Positions 25,911 through 34,639 of a stretch of 56,840 nt of DNA are shown in pieces (position 1 is the first letter of the stretch; each line of letters opens with the position of its first letter). Under the pieces are notes generated by a model. It was given only the letters and a program-made list of their open reading frames with translations. It was not told the DNA's origin and searched no databases. Both the position numbers and the translations under genes were made by a program. The stretch lies in the NCBI RefSeq assembly GCF_000719475.1, contig NZ_JOGO01000038.1, positions 1 through 56,840 on the forward strand. The letters are read 5' to 3'. Source of the stretch: Streptomyces sp. NRRL F-5630. Lineage in GTDB: Bacteria > Actinomycetota > Actinomycetes > Streptomycetales > Streptomycetaceae.

Positions 25911-27175
25911 GCCGCCTCCTTGAGCCCAGGAGTCGTCAGGACCATGGCGCTCTGGAACCCGCCGAAGCCGCTGCCCACGCTCAGCACAGTGTCGATGCGC
26001 TGCTCGCGGGCGGTGATCGGCGTGTAGTCGAGGTCGCAGGCCGGGTCGGGATCGTGCAGATTGGCCGTGGGGGGCACGGTGTCGTGCTCGATGGCCAGCG
26101 CACTGGCGGCCACTTCCAGAGAACCGATGGCGCCGAGCGAGTGCCCGATCATCGATTTGATGGAGCTCACCGAGACCCGGTAGGCGTGGTCGCCGAGGCT
26201 GCGCTTGAAGGCGGCGGTCTCGTGCCGGTCGTTCTGCTTGGTGCCGGAGCCGTGCGCGTTGACGTAGTCGACGGCCGTGGCGTCCAGGCGTGCCTCGTCG
26301 AGTGCCGTGCGGATGGCCTCGGCCATCTCCTTGCCGTCGGGGCGCAGTCCCGTCATGTGGTACGCGTTGCAGCGGCTGGCGAACCCCGAGATCTCCGCGT
26401 AGATGTGAGCGTCGCGGCGCCGGGCGTGCTCGAGGCTCTCCAGGATCAGTACGGCGCTGCCTTCCCCGAGGACGAAGCCGTTGCGGCTGCGGTCGAACGG
26501 GCGGGAAGCGGTGGCCGGTTCGTCGTTGCGCGGCGAGGTGGCCTTGATGGCGTCGAAGCAGGCGACGGTGATGGGTGAGATGGGTGCCTCGGTCGCGCCG
26601 GCGACCATCACGTCGGCGCTGCCCTCCCGGATGAGATCCACCGCATGGCCGAGGGAGTCGAGACCCGAGGTGCAGCCTGTGGAAATCAGGGCCACGGGGC
26701 CCTGGGCACCGGTGCTCCAGGCGACCTCGGCGGCCATGGAGCTGGGCACGAAGTAGTCGAAGAGGTGGTCGACGGCGAGGGTGTGGTCGACGTACCAGCC
26801 GGAGCCTCCCTCGCTCACGACGTTGTACTGGGTGTCGAGGCCCGTCGTGCAGCCGACCGCGCTGCCGAGTGCCACGCCGGTCCGCAGCGGGTCAATCCCG
26901 CCGTCGAGGCCGGCGTCGGCGACGGCCTCGCGCGCACTGACGATCGCGAACTGGGTCGCGCGGTCGAGGCGTTCGGCCTCGGCGGCGTCGAAGCCCTGCT
27001 GCGCCGGATCGAAGTCTGCCTCGGCGGCGATTCTGGAGCGGAACGAGGAGGCGTCGAAGAGACTGATCCTCCGGGTGGCCGTACGGCCCGCGGTGAGCTG
27101 CTCCCAGAACGTCTCGACGCCCACCGCCCCCGGGGCCACGACCCCGATGCCGGTGATCACGACGCGACGGTTCAT
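25907..27175 (-). CDS. mtmP: Type II PKS ketosynthase KS-alpha
   Basis: A 422-residue condensing enzyme with the complete Cys-His-His triad: C168 in [12 protein letters not shown]308 in VNAHGSGT and H345 in [10 protein letters not shown]. It condenses malonyl units on the ACP with the CLF encoded next. The ATG start at 27175 is followed by the normal [17 protein letters not shown] pair of TCGAG repeats 11 bp apart lies about 85 bp upstream on the same strand, which suggests direct activation by the cluster's SARP. It is preceded by the SnoaL-like gene, which may read through. Confidence 0.96.
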   Translation of the reverse strand: MNRRVVITGIGVVAPGAVGVETFWEQLTAGRTATRRISLFDASSFRSRIAAEADFDPAQQGFDAAEAERLDRATQFAIVSAREAVADAGLDGGIDPLRTGVALGSAVGCTTGLDTQYNVVSEGGSGWYVDHTLAVDHLFDYFVPSSMAAEVAWSTGAQGPVALISTGCTSGLDSLGHAVDLIREGSADVMVAGATEAPISPITVACFDAIKATSPRNDEPATASRPFDRSRNGFVLGEGSAVLILESLEHARRRDAHIYAEISGFASRCNAYHMTGLRPDGKEMAEAIRTALDEARLDATAVDYVNAHGSGTKQNDRHETAAFKRSLGDHAYRVSVSSIKSMIGHSLGAIGSLEVAASALAIEHDTVPPTANLHDPDPACDLDYTPITAREQRIDTVLSVGSGFGGFQSAMVLTTPGLKEAA

Positions 27176-27257
27176 CGGCCCTCACCGCTTACTGTCCCCA
27201 TGGTCATGGGTGCTCTCCCGCTTAGTTGTGTGTCCTGCCGACCAGGCTCTGCGAGCC

Positions 27258-27275
27258 CCCTCGAACCGGGCTCGA
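27258..27275 (-). promoter_or_regulatory. SARP-box pair upstream of the KS-alpha operon
   Basis: Minus strand reads TCGAGCC-CGGT-TCGAGGG: two heptamers sharing TCGAG and starting 11 bp apart, one helical turn, as bound by ActII-ORF4/DnrI-type SARPs. The near-identical pair at 27875 precedes the aromatase operon, which argues against chance. Confidence 0.6.
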
Positions 27276-27330
27276 AACGCACAGGAGTCCCGGTCGGGGC
27301 TCAAAGCCGGGCGGGCCGGGAACAATCCGG

Positions 27331-27783
27331 TCAGCGCAGATCGTCCCGGGTGACATCACGCCTCCTGACCAGCAGCTCTCCGCCCTGTCGGACCAGGACG
27401 TCGGTGCAGGTGCAGACGCGGTGGACACGCGACTCACCGCCCTGCGGCGAGGCGAACACGGTGGTGTACGAGTGGACGACCACCGACCCGTCCTCCTGCG
27501 GCCGGACGTCGAAGACGCCGGGCCAGTGACGATGCTGCTCACCGGCGGCGGCGAGCGCTTCGGCGGTGCGCCGCACCGCGGCCGCCAGCCCTTCGCGGCC
27601 CACCACCGGGGCCGACAAGGTCGGCACCGAGAACGAGGCGTCCTCGGTAAAGCCGGCCGCCCACTCGTCGGCCTCGCCGTTGTCCAGGAGGTGCATGTGG
27701 CGGGCGTAGAACTGCTGGATCTCTGCGTAAAGGGCGCCGAACTCGATGGCGGGGTGCGGCTGTGTCTCGGTCTGCGTGGTCAT
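27331..27783 (-). CDS. mtmX: SnoaL/NTF2-like protein (MtmX-like)
   Basis: A 150-residue protein of the NTF2-like superfamily (the fold shared by SnoaL cyclases and small subunits of ring-hydroxylating dioxygenases). It begins near FGALYAEIQQFYARHMHLLDNGEADEWAAGFTEDASF and ends in a beta-rich VCTCTDVLVRQGGELLVRRRDV. ACGGAGAC precedes the ATG. In the mithramycin cluster mtmX occupies the same place, ahead of mtmP. A cyclase or scaffold role is likely, but the family includes many uncatalytic members. It may be co-transcribed with KS-alpha, although that gene also seems to have its own promoter. Confidence 0.8.
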   Translation of the reverse strand: MTTQTETQPHPAIEFGALYAEIQQFYARHMHLLDNGEADEWAAGFTEDASFSVPTLSAPVVGREGLAAAVRRTAEALAAAGEQHRHWPGVFDVRPQEDGSVVVHSYTTVFASPQGGESRVHRVCTCTDVLVRQGGELLVRRRDVTRDDLR

Positions 27784-28016
27784 GGTGTCTCCGTTTCGTG
27801 AGGCTGTCCGGGCGGCGACGGCTGGGCCCGGAAGAGTGCGCGGCGGCGCGCCCGGCCATCGTGGGCAACCTCGGTCGAGCCACGTTCGAGTCGCTCTGCA
27901 GTGCGGACCGGCTCGCCCCGTCGTCCAGCCGGAATCCAATGCGTCTCAAGCGGCACAGCAGAGCGTTGCCCGGGAACCCCGCACGGCGACGCGTCGATGG
28001 CGCAGGAGGACACACG
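27784..28016. promoter_or_regulatory. Central divergent promoter region of the PKS genes
   Basis: A 233-bp spacer between mtmX (minus) and the aromatase gene (plus). It contains the SARP-box pair at 27875-27892 and should hold promoters in both directions. Confidence 0.6.
27875..27892 (+). promoter_or_regulatory. SARP-box pair upstream of the aromatase operon
   Basis: Plus strand reads TCGAGCC-ACGT-TCGAGTC: heptamers 11 bp apart with the TCGAG core. The first heptamer is identical to that of the KS-alpha pair. It ends about 125 bp before the aromatase ATG, leaving room for a promoter and a leader. Confidence 0.6.
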
Positions 28017-28964
28017 ATGCCGAACACCCAGCAGTACTCCGTCCGGGACGAGGTGCTCGTCGCAGCCCCGGCCGAGCAGGTCCGCTCATTGGTCGAGGAC
28101 GTCACCGGCTGGACGCAGTTGCACGCACCCGCCGTTCACGCGGAGATCCTGTCGGACACCGGCGACGAGCAGTTGGTCCGGCACTGGGCGGTCACCGGCC
28201 GGGACTCGGTGCGCACCTGGACGGCGCGCCGCACCAGGGCTGCCGACAGCAGCCGGATCTCCTTCGTTCACGAGGAGGCCGAGTCGCCGTTCGCGTCCCT
28301 CGGCGGCGCGTGGACGTTCCAGGAGCAGGACGGCAAGACACTGGTGGAGATGCGTCACGACTTCACCCTGGCCAAGGGCGAGGAAGGCTTGGCGGACGAG
28401 GTCTCCACCCGCCTGCGCACGGGGGCCCGGGACTATCTGCGCACCCTCGGCCACGCCGCCGAGAAGCGCGGGGCATTGAACCGACTGATCATCTCCTTCA
28501 CGGACTCCCTGTTCGTAGCGGGCGACATCAAGGACGCCTACGACTATCTGTGGGAGGCGGACAAGTGGGAGGAGCGCATCCCCCACATCGCCAAGCTGGA
28601 CCTCGAAGAGCCCGCTCCCGGTGTCCAGTTCTTCGACATGCTCACCTCGACGCCGGACGGCTCCTCGCACCGCACCCGCTCGGTCCGGGTCACGGTTGAG
28701 CCAGACATCATTGTGTACAAGCAGACCGAGCTGCCCGCGCTGCTTGACGGCCACACCGGGCACTGGAGGTTCACGCAGACCCCCGAGGGCGTCATCGCGG
28801 AGGCCCGGCACACGGCGACCATCAAGCCGTCGGCCCTGCACATCCTCGGCGAGGGCACGACGGTCCTCGACGCGCGCAAGTACCTGCGCCGGGTGCTGAG
28901 CGCCAACAGCGTCAGCAACCTGCGCCTGGCCAAGGCGTACGCCGAGGAGCGCGCCGGTGTCTGA
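28017..28964 (+). CDS. mtmQ: Didomain aromatase/cyclase (MtmQ-like)
   Basis: A 315-residue protein with two START/Bet v1-like aromatase domains, shown by repeated starts VLVAAPAEQVRSLVEDVTGWTQLH and FVAGDIKDAYDYLWEADKWEERIPH. AGGAGG lies 7 bases before the ATG. Didomain aromatases act on the first ring, usually C7-C12 of the nascent chain, in reducing and some non-reducing type II systems. It begins the rightward operon whose next gene overlaps its stop. It is probably activated by the SARP via the TCGAG pair upstream. Confidence 0.92.
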   Translation: MPNTQQYSVRDEVLVAAPAEQVRSLVEDVTGWTQLHAPAVHAEILSDTGDEQLVRHWAVTGRDSVRTWTARRTRAADSSRISFVHEEAESPFASLGGAWTFQEQDGKTLVEMRHDFTLAKGEEGLADEVSTRLRTGARDYLRTLGHAAEKRGALNRLIISFTDSLFVAGDIKDAYDYLWEADKWEERIPHIAKLDLEEPAPGVQFFDMLTSTPDGSSHRTRSVRVTVEPDIIVYKQTELPALLDGHTGHWRFTQTPEGVIAEARHTATIKPSALHILGEGTTVLDARKYLRRVLSANSVSNLRLAKAYAEERAGV

Positions 28965-30567
28965 GGCTCCGTCCGTCCCGGCGGTTCCGCTGGACGGGCT
29001 GCTGCGCCGGGCCGCCGAGAACTTCCCCGAGCGGGTGGCTGTCCGGGACGAGCACGGAGCGATCGGCTACGCCGAACTCGACGCGTACGCCGACAGGTTC
29101 GCCCTCGCACTGCTGCGGCTGACCCGCGGACGGCAGACAGCGGTAGGGGTGGCCGGTGTGCTGGACCCGGTGTTCGCGGCAGGTTTCTACGGCACGAGCC
29201 GCAGCGGCAACCGCGTCGTGATGGTCAACCCGCTGATCCGCGAGGCCGCCCTGGAGCACGTCTTCCGCACGGCCGGCGTCGAGATCGCCCTGGTCCCTGT
29301 CGAGACCGCCGTACGCCTGCAGACGGTACGCGGGTATCTCCCGGCCCTGCGCGAGGTGTTCGTGGTCGACGCGGACCGGGCCGTGACCCTCCCCAAGTGC
29401 ACGCGCCCGCTGGCCGATCTCCTCGGCTGGGACGGCCCGTCCGCGGCCGCGCTGCCCGATCCTGCCGCGGTCGATCCGGACTCGGTCGCCTGTGTGCAGT
29501 TCACCAGCGGCACCACCGGTCCCCCCAAGGGCGTCCAGCTCACCCACCGCAACCTGGTGACCAACGCCGCCCAGGCGGCCCACGTGCTCGGCCTCGACGC
29601 CGACTGCGTGTGCCTCAACCACCTGCCGCTCTACCACCTGATGCACCTCAACGCTGCGGTGCTCGCGGGCGCCACCCAGGTGCTGTGCCACGATCCCGAC
29701 CCGGTGGCGTCGTTCGCGACGGCCGCCGACGCCGGGGCGACCCACTATTTCGGGCTGCCTGTGCGGCTGACCAGGCTGGCGGCGGATCAGCGGCTGGCCG
29801 CGGTCGTGCCCGGGCCGAAGCTGAGGCTGATCGCCTCGGGCGGCTCGGCGCTCGCCCCCCTCGTCGCCGACCGCCTGCGTGAACAGCTCGGCGTTCCGGT
29901 CATCCAGGGGTACGGGCTCGCCGAACTCTCGCCGCTCAGTCACAACGACCGGCCGGAGCGGAGCAAACCCGGCTCGGTCGGTCCGGTTGTCCCGGGCACC
30001 GAGTGCCGCATCGTGGATCTGGAGACCGGAGCCGACCTCGGCACGGGCCGACCGGGAGAAGTCCTGCTGCACGGCCCGCAGTTGATGGCTGGATACCTCA
30101 ACCTGCCGGACGCGCCCGATATCGACACCGACGGCTGGTTCCACACCGGCGACGTCGGCTACCAGGACGGGGACGGCTGGCTGTTCCTGGTCGACCGCAT
30201 CAAGGATGTCTTCAAGGTCGACAACGAACTGGTGTCGCCGAGCGAGATCGAACGGATCCTCATGCGCGACGGAGACATCGCCGACTGCGTCGTGGCGGAC
30301 ATGCCCGATGAATTTAGCGGTGCGGCCGTGTGGGCGGGCATCGTCCCCGCCAGCAGCGGACCGGTGGATCTGCGGGCGGTGGTGGAGCGGGCCAACGCCC
30401 AGCTGGCCGACCACCAGCGGATCCGCCGTGCCGAACAGCTCACCGCCGTACCCCGCTCGCCGAACGGCAAGGCCGAGCGGCGTCTGCTGCGCGAGCAGCT
30501 GCGTGCCGAGCCCCCGTCCCCTCTGACGTCCCGACGTCCCTGCCGACCAGGAGAACCATCATGGTGA
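28957..30567 (+). CDS. mtmL: Acyl-CoA ligase/AMP-binding enzyme (MtmL-like)
   Basis: A 536-residue ANL-superfamily adenylating enzyme. Core motifs: TSGTTGPPKG at 183-192, YGLAELSP (A5), GWFHTGDVGYQDGDGWLFLVDRIKDVFK (A7-A8), and the catalytic Lys in SPNGKAERR near the C-terminus. The GTG start overlaps the aromatase stop. In aureolic-acid clusters an acyl-CoA ligase (mtmL) is required for an early step, proposed to act on or with the nascent polyketide; the substrate is unclear. The substrate pocket cannot be read without a model. Its last codons overlap the start of the small monooxygenase gene. Confidence 0.87.
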   Translation: MSEAPSVPAVPLDGLLRRAAENFPERVAVRDEHGAIGYAELDAYADRFALALLRLTRGRQTAVGVAGVLDPVFAAGFYGTSRSGNRVVMVNPLIREAALEHVFRTAGVEIALVPVETAVRLQTVRGYLPALREVFVVDADRAVTLPKCTRPLADLLGWDGPSAAALPDPAAVDPDSVACVQFTSGTTGPPKGVQLTHRNLVTNAAQAAHVLGLDADCVCLNHLPLYHLMHLNAAVLAGATQVLCHDPDPVASFATAADAGATHYFGLPVRLTRLAADQRLAAVVPGPKLRLIASGGSALAPLVADRLREQLGVPVIQGYGLAELSPLSHNDRPERSKPGSVGPVVPGTECRIVDLETGADLGTGRPGEVLLHGPQLMAGYLNLPDAPDIDTDGWFHTGDVGYQDGDGWLFLVDRIKDVFKVDNELVSPSEIERILMRDGDIADCVVADMPDEFSGAAVWAGIVPASSGPVDLRAVVERANAQLADHQRIRRAEQLTAVPRSPNGKAERRLLREQLRAEPPSPLTSRRPCRPGEPSW

Positions 30568-30860
30568 CTTTCATCAACAAGCTGACCGTCAACGGCGACA
30601 TCGAGGAGTTCCTCCGGATCAAGCAGTCCATGACCGCGTTCATGTCAGCCCAGCCGGGCTATCGCGGTTCCTCGACGCTGCGCCAGGTCGGGCAGCACAA
30701 CGTCTTCATCGAGATGGCCGAGTGGGACGACGCCGCATCCCACCAGGCCGCCCTGCGCAGCGAGGAGTTCCGGGCGCTGATCAAGGGCCTCAGCGGCCTG
30801 GCCACCGCGGAACCCGGCCTCTACGAGGAGGCCGCTGAGGACGGGGTCGGCCGTGGCTGA
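30561..30860 (+). CDS. Small antibiotic-biosynthesis (ABM) monooxygenase-like protein
   Basis: A 99-residue protein of the ABM/dimeric alpha-beta barrel fold. It starts MVTFINKLTVNGDIEEFLRIKQSMTAFMSAQPGY and has the usual FIEMAEWDDAASHQAALRSEEFRALI middle. AGGAG lies before the ATG, and the gene overlaps the ligase stop by seven bases and the following oxygenase start by eight. Such cofactor-free proteins oxidise anthrones to quinones (TcmH/ActVA-Orf6 type) or simply assist. It may be the third oxygenase (mtmOIII) of mithramycin clusters, a match I recall but could not verify. Confidence 0.72.
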   Translation: MVTFINKLTVNGDIEEFLRIKQSMTAFMSAQPGYRGSSTLRQVGQHNVFIEMAEWDDAASHQAALRSEEFRALIKGLSGLATAEPGLYEEAAEDGVGRG

Positions 30861-32451
30861 CGGAACGCAGGTGCTGGTAGCGGGGGCCGGCCCGGTCGGT
30901 CTCACCGCAGCCTACGAGCTCGCCCGGCGCGGACTGCGGGTGCGGCTGATCGACGCCGCACCCCACCCCGCCACCACCAGCCGTGCGGTGGCCACCCACC
31001 CCCGCACCCTGGAGACGTACGACCAGATGGGCGTCATCGAGGAGATCCTCGAACAGGCCCAGCAGATCAGGGCGTTCACGATGTTCAGCCGGGGCCGCCG
31101 GCTGGTCCGGCTGGCCGCCGACTACTCGACCATGCCCACCCGGTATCCGTTCACGGCGATTGTCGAGCAGGTGGACACCGAGGCGGTGCTCCGTGCGGCG
31201 GTGTCGCGACTCGGCGTCGAGGTCGAGTGGGGGACGCGGCTGACCGGTTTCACACAGGACACCGAGCAGGTGGTCGTCGGGCTCGAACACGCCGATGGAA
31301 GCACGGAATCTGTCGAGGCTGCCTGGCTGCTCGGCTGCGACGGCGGGCACAGCACGGTCCGCAAACGGCTGGGGCTGCCTCTGCTCGGCGAGAGCAGCGA
31401 GACCTGGATGCTCGCCGACGCACCCGTGGACGTGGACCTGCCGCGCGACAGCATCTACTGGATCCACACGGGCTCCCAGGCCCTGATGATGGTGCCCTTC
31501 AGACGCGGTGGCCGCTGGCGCCTGCTGGATACCACCACCGCACCGCACGGCACCGACGCCGCTCTGATCGCCGACCGCTTCGCCGAGAAGCTCGGCCCCG
31601 GCCTCGGCCGCACGGCAGACGTCCGCACCCCCACCTGGACGTCGGTCTTCACCTTCCAGCAGCGGATGGTGCCACGCATGGGCGAGGGCCGGGTCTTCGT
31701 GGCGGGCGACGCCGCCCATGTGCACAGCCCGGCCTCCGGGCAGGGCATGAACACCGGCATCCAGGAGTCGTACAACCTGGCCTGGAAGCTGGCCCTGGTC
31801 GAACAGGGTCATGCGGCGCGGGAGCTGCTCGACAGCTACAGCCTGGAGCGGGTGCCGGTCGGTGAGACGCTCCTCGGCTCCACCAAAAAGGCGACCTTCC
31901 TGGTCCAGCTGAAGAACGCCTTCGCCCCTATCGCGCTACCGATCGTCTTCGGCGTCATCCGCAACGTCACACCGCTGCGCAAGAAGGTGCAGCGCCAGGT
32001 CCTCGGCGGTATTTCCGGCCTCCAACTCGGCTACCCCGACTCGCCACTGACCCGGTCTGCGGCCCCCGTCTCGGGGCCGTTCCCAGGCACCCGCGCCTCG
32101 GTCGGAGCCGCAGCGGACCCGGCCGACCCGGGCTGCCAGGCCTGGGCCGAGGAACTGCGTGACACCCGATGGACGCTGGCCGTGACACCGGACACGGCGG
32201 CCAATGTCCCCGCGGCGGAGGCATGGCTGTCCATCCGCACGCTCGGCGGCAGCACCGAGGGTCCCGGCCCGCTCACCGACCCGAACGGTCGGCTCCGCGC
32301 CGCCCTGGGAATCGAACCGGGCGGCTGGCTGCTGGTCCGCCCGGACGGCTATGTCGCCGCCCGCGGACGGGAGTTGACCGGGGCGGATCTGCGACAGGCC
32401 TTGGCAGCGGCGCGTATGCGGGTCGAGCGGGGTGTCTCACCGCGCTCCTAG
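30853..32451 (+). CDS. FAD-dependent monooxygenase with C-terminal thioredoxin-like domain (MtmOI/OII-type)
   Basis: A 532-residue class A flavin hydroxylase. Rossmann motif AGAGPVGLTAAYELARRG near residue 10, GCDGGHSTVRKRLG, and the FAD motif GRVFVAGDAAHVHSPASGQGMNTGIQ. The C-terminal third forms the usual thioredoxin-like cap (GWLLVRPDGYVAARGRELTG). The GTG start overlaps the ABM gene. It probably hydroxylates the tetracycle in an early oxidative step of the premithramycinone pathway. A 14-bp hairpin follows the stop directly. Confidence 0.87.
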   Translation: MADGTQVLVAGAGPVGLTAAYELARRGLRVRLIDAAPHPATTSRAVATHPRTLETYDQMGVIEEILEQAQQIRAFTMFSRGRRLVRLAADYSTMPTRYPFTAIVEQVDTEAVLRAAVSRLGVEVEWGTRLTGFTQDTEQVVVGLEHADGSTESVEAAWLLGCDGGHSTVRKRLGLPLLGESSETWMLADAPVDVDLPRDSIYWIHTGSQALMMVPFRRGGRWRLLDTTTAPHGTDAALIADRFAEKLGPGLGRTADVRTPTWTSVFTFQQRMVPRMGEGRVFVAGDAAHVHSPASGQGMNTGIQESYNLAWKLALVEQGHAARELLDSYSLERVPVGETLLGSTKKATFLVQLKNAFAPIALPIVFGVIRNVTPLRKKVQRQVLGGISGLQLGYPDSPLTRSAAPVSGPFPGTRASVGAAADPADPGCQAWAEELRDTRWTLAVTPDTAANVPAAEAWLSIRTLGGSTEGPGPLTDPNGRLRAALGIEPGGWLLVRPDGYVAARGRELTGADLRQALAAARMRVERGVSPRS

Positions 32452-32485
32452 GGCAGGGGCCAGGGACAGGCCCTGGCCCCTGCCC
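32451..32485 (+). terminator. Hairpin between oxygenase and SDR genes
   Basis: Perfect arms GGCAGGGGCCAGGG / CCCTGGCCCCTGCC around a five-base loop start within the stop codon of the oxygenase gene. It may terminate or attenuate transcription into the downstream SDR gene. Confidence 0.6.
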
Positions 32486-32528
32486 CGCGCACCTCGTACC
32501 CGACGGATGAGCAAGAAGGCGAACACGC

Positions 32529-33290
32529 ATGGACATGGGACTGAAAGGTCGCACAGCGCTCGTGACGGGCGCGTCCTCCGGAATTGGCGCGGCCATCGCA
32601 CGCGCCTACGCGGCTGAGGGCGCCCGCGTCGCCCTGACCTACCGGAGCGACGGCGAGGCCGGCGAGCGGCTCGCCCGTGAACTCGGCGCCGACCAGGACT
32701 CGGCGATGGCGCTGCGGTACTCGCTCGCCGAACCGGACACCGTGGAGTCGGCCGTGGCCGAGGTCACGAGGCGCTGGGGCGGCGTGGACGTGCTCGTCGC
32801 CAACGCAGTGCGTTGGGCTTCCAGGAGGGCACCCGGCGAGCAGTTCGAGAACATCCCGCCCGGCGAATGGACGGCCTTCCTCGACGACAACCTCGCGCCG
32901 ACCCTGCGCACGGTACAACTCGTGGTAGCCGGTATGCGGGAGCGGTCCTGGGGCCGGATCGTGCTCATCTCCTCGCATGTGGCACTCGACGGCCACCGCG
33001 GCCAGGAGTTCTACGGGGCTGCCAAATCGGCACTGCACGGTTTCGCCCGCAGCCTCGCCTGGGACCTGGGCCCCGACGGTGTGCTGGTGAACGTCGTATG
33101 CCCGGGTCTGACCGCCACCGAGCGCGTGCTCGACGGGCTGCCCGCCGAGGTCCGGGAGCGGGAGACCCGGTTGACTCCCACCGGCCGGCTCAGCAGCCCC
33201 GAAGACGTCGCAGGCGCGGTGCTGTCCCTGGGCTCCGCAGCCAACGGCAACACCACCGGCCAGATCGTCACGGTGGCCGGCGGCCGGTGA
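32529..33290 (+). CDS. SDR ketoreductase (MtmTII position)
   Basis: A 253-residue classical SDR. Cofactor loop TGASSGIGAAIARAYAAEG near residue 11, the Asn of VANAVR (NAG motif altered), Ser in LISSHVALDG and YGAAK as active Tyr-Lys. GAAGG stands about 10 bases before the ATG. It ends the rightward PKS operon, after a hairpin. It probably reduces a keto group of the polyketide or of a deoxysugar; mtmTII is the likely counterpart by location. The changed NNAG motif may reduce cofactor binding but does not rule out activity. Confidence 0.8.
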   Translation: MDMGLKGRTALVTGASSGIGAAIARAYAAEGARVALTYRSDGEAGERLARELGADQDSAMALRYSLAEPDTVESAVAEVTRRWGGVDVLVANAVRWASRRAPGEQFENIPPGEWTAFLDDNLAPTLRTVQLVVAGMRERSWGRIVLISSHVALDGHRGQEFYGAAKSALHGFARSLAWDLGPDGVLVNVVCPGLTATERVLDGLPAEVRERETRLTPTGRLSSPEDVAGAVLSLGSAANGNTTGQIVTVAGGR

Positions 33291-33346
33291 AGCCTCGCCA
33301 CGCGACTGCCGCGCCCGCCTGACTTCACCGTTACTGCCCACCAAAA

Positions 33347-33383
33347 CCGCCCGTCCCGACGCCGCAGCCGTCAGGACGGGCGG
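33347..33383. terminator. Bidirectional terminator at the end of two convergent operons
   Basis: A 14-bp stem with one mismatch (CCGCCCGTCCCGAC and GTCAGGACGGGCGG) is flanked by AAAA on the left and ATTT on the right. It sits between the SDR stop at 33290 and the small ORF stop at 33391 on the other strand. Confidence 0.75.
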
Positions 33384-33390
33384 ATTTCCA

Positions 33391-33630
33391 CTATCGGCCG
33401 GTAAGCCGTCCGCCATGAAGTCGACCGTCGGCCTGTGCGGGCTGCCGGCCACGGCTCACCGGTCCGTGGTCCACGAAGTAGCCCGTCTGCCCCAATGCGG
33501 ACAGCGCCTGGGCCTCCTCGTAGTACAGGGGGCCGCAGTGGAGGGAACCCAGACCGATCAGGCAGTGCCACACGCTTGGTAAGCAGCGGTGCACGAAGAT
33601 GCGGTACCCGCTGCGCAGCGCCCACTTCAT
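33391..33630 (-). CDS. Small protein of unknown function in the sugar operon
   Basis: A 79-residue protein that I do not recognise. It begins MKWALRSGYRIFVHRCLPSVWHC and is rich in Cys, His and aromatic residues in its first half (three Cys, three His), followed by a polar tail. A GGGGACAGGT sits before the ATG, and it starts 17 bp after the 4,6-dehydratase stop on the same strand. Operon position makes it a plausible real gene. No signal peptide or transmembrane segment is evident. It could instead be a chance ORF. Confidence 0.5.
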   Translation of the reverse strand: MKWALRSGYRIFVHRCLPSVWHCLIGLGSLHCGPLYYEEAQALSALGQTGYFVDHGPVSRGRQPAQADGRLHGGRLTGR

Positions 33631-33646
33631 ACCTGTCCCCGCTCTT

Positions 33647-34639
33647 TCACGCAGCCGTCTGCAGACGCTGCTTGAGCGGCTCCCACCAGGTGCGGTTGCC
33701 GTGGTACCAGGCGACCGTCTCCGCCAGTGCGGCCTCGAACTCCCTGGTCGGCCGGTACCCGAGCTCTCGCCTGATCTTCGTGCAGTCGACGGAGTAGCGC
33801 CGGTCGTGGCCCTTGCGGTCGGCGACGTGTCGCACGCTGTCCCAGTCCGCGCCGCAGGCGTCCAGGAGCAGTTGGGTCAGCTCCTTGTTGGAGAGCTCGG
33901 TGCCGCCGCCGATGTTGTACACCTCGCCTGCCCTACCGCCCGTGCGCACCAACTCGATGCCATGGACATGGTCATCGACGTGCAGCCAGTCGCGCACGTG
34001 GGCGCCGTCCCCGTACAGCGGCACCTTGCGGCCGTCGAGCAGGCTGGTAACGAAGAGCGGGATGACCTTCTCGGGGAACTGGTGGGGCCCGTAGTTGTTG
34101 GAGCAGCGGGTGACGCGGACGTCCAGGCCGTGGGTGCGGTGGTAGGCCAGCGCGATGAGGTCGCTGGACGCCTTGGCCGCGGAATAGGGGGAGTTGGGGT
34201 TGAGGGGCGAGGTCTCCGACCAGGACCCCACGTCGATGGAGCCGTACACCTCGTCGGTGGAGATGTGCACGAACGTCTCGATCCCGTGCCGGAGTGCCGC
34301 ATCCAGGAGGGTCTGGGTTCCGGTCACGTTGGTGCGTACGAAGTCGGCGGCGCCAAGGATGGAGCGGTCGACATGCGACTCGGCGGCGAAGTGCACCACC
34401 TGGTCATGTCCCGCGATCAGCTCGTCCACCAAGGACGTGTCACAGATGTCGCCCAGCACGAAGGTGAAGCGGTCGCTGTCGCTCACCTCGGTCAGGTTGG
34501 TGATGCTTCCGGCGTACGTCAGCTTGTCGAGGACGGTGATCGTCACATCCTTCGCACCGTGCGGACCGAGCAGCGTCCGGACGTAGTGCGAGCCGATGAA
34601 CCCTGCCCCGCCTGTCACAAGGATGGCCTTGGTGGTCAT
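33647..34639 (-). CDS. mtmE: dTDP-glucose 4,6-dehydratase (MtmE-like)
   Basis: A 330-residue extended SDR. NAD loop GGAGFIG at 10-16, the Thr-Asp-Glu catalytic triad in HISTDEVYGS and the YSAAK motif are all intact. It converts dTDP-D-glucose to the 4-keto-6-deoxy sugar, the shared precursor for all deoxyhexoses of the cluster. The ATG overlaps the thymidylyltransferase stop as ATGA. The cluster's own supply genes sit together at its right edge, next to the damaged SAH hydrolase. Confidence 0.95.
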   Translation of the reverse strand: MTTKAILVTGGAGFIGSHYVRTLLGPHGAKDVTITVLDKLTYAGSITNLTEVSDSDRFTFVLGDICDTSLVDELIAGHDQVVHFAAESHVDRSILGAADFVRTNVTGTQTLLDAALRHGIETFVHISTDEVYGSIDVGSWSETSPLNPNSPYSAAKASSDLIALAYHRTHGLDVRVTRCSNNYGPHQFPEKVIPLFVTSLLDGRKVPLYGDGAHVRDWLHVDDHVHGIELVRTGGRAGEVYNIGGGTELSNKELTQLLLDACGADWDSVRHVADRKGHDRRYSVDCTKIRRELGYRPTREFEAALAETVAWYHGNRTWWEPLKQRLQTAA

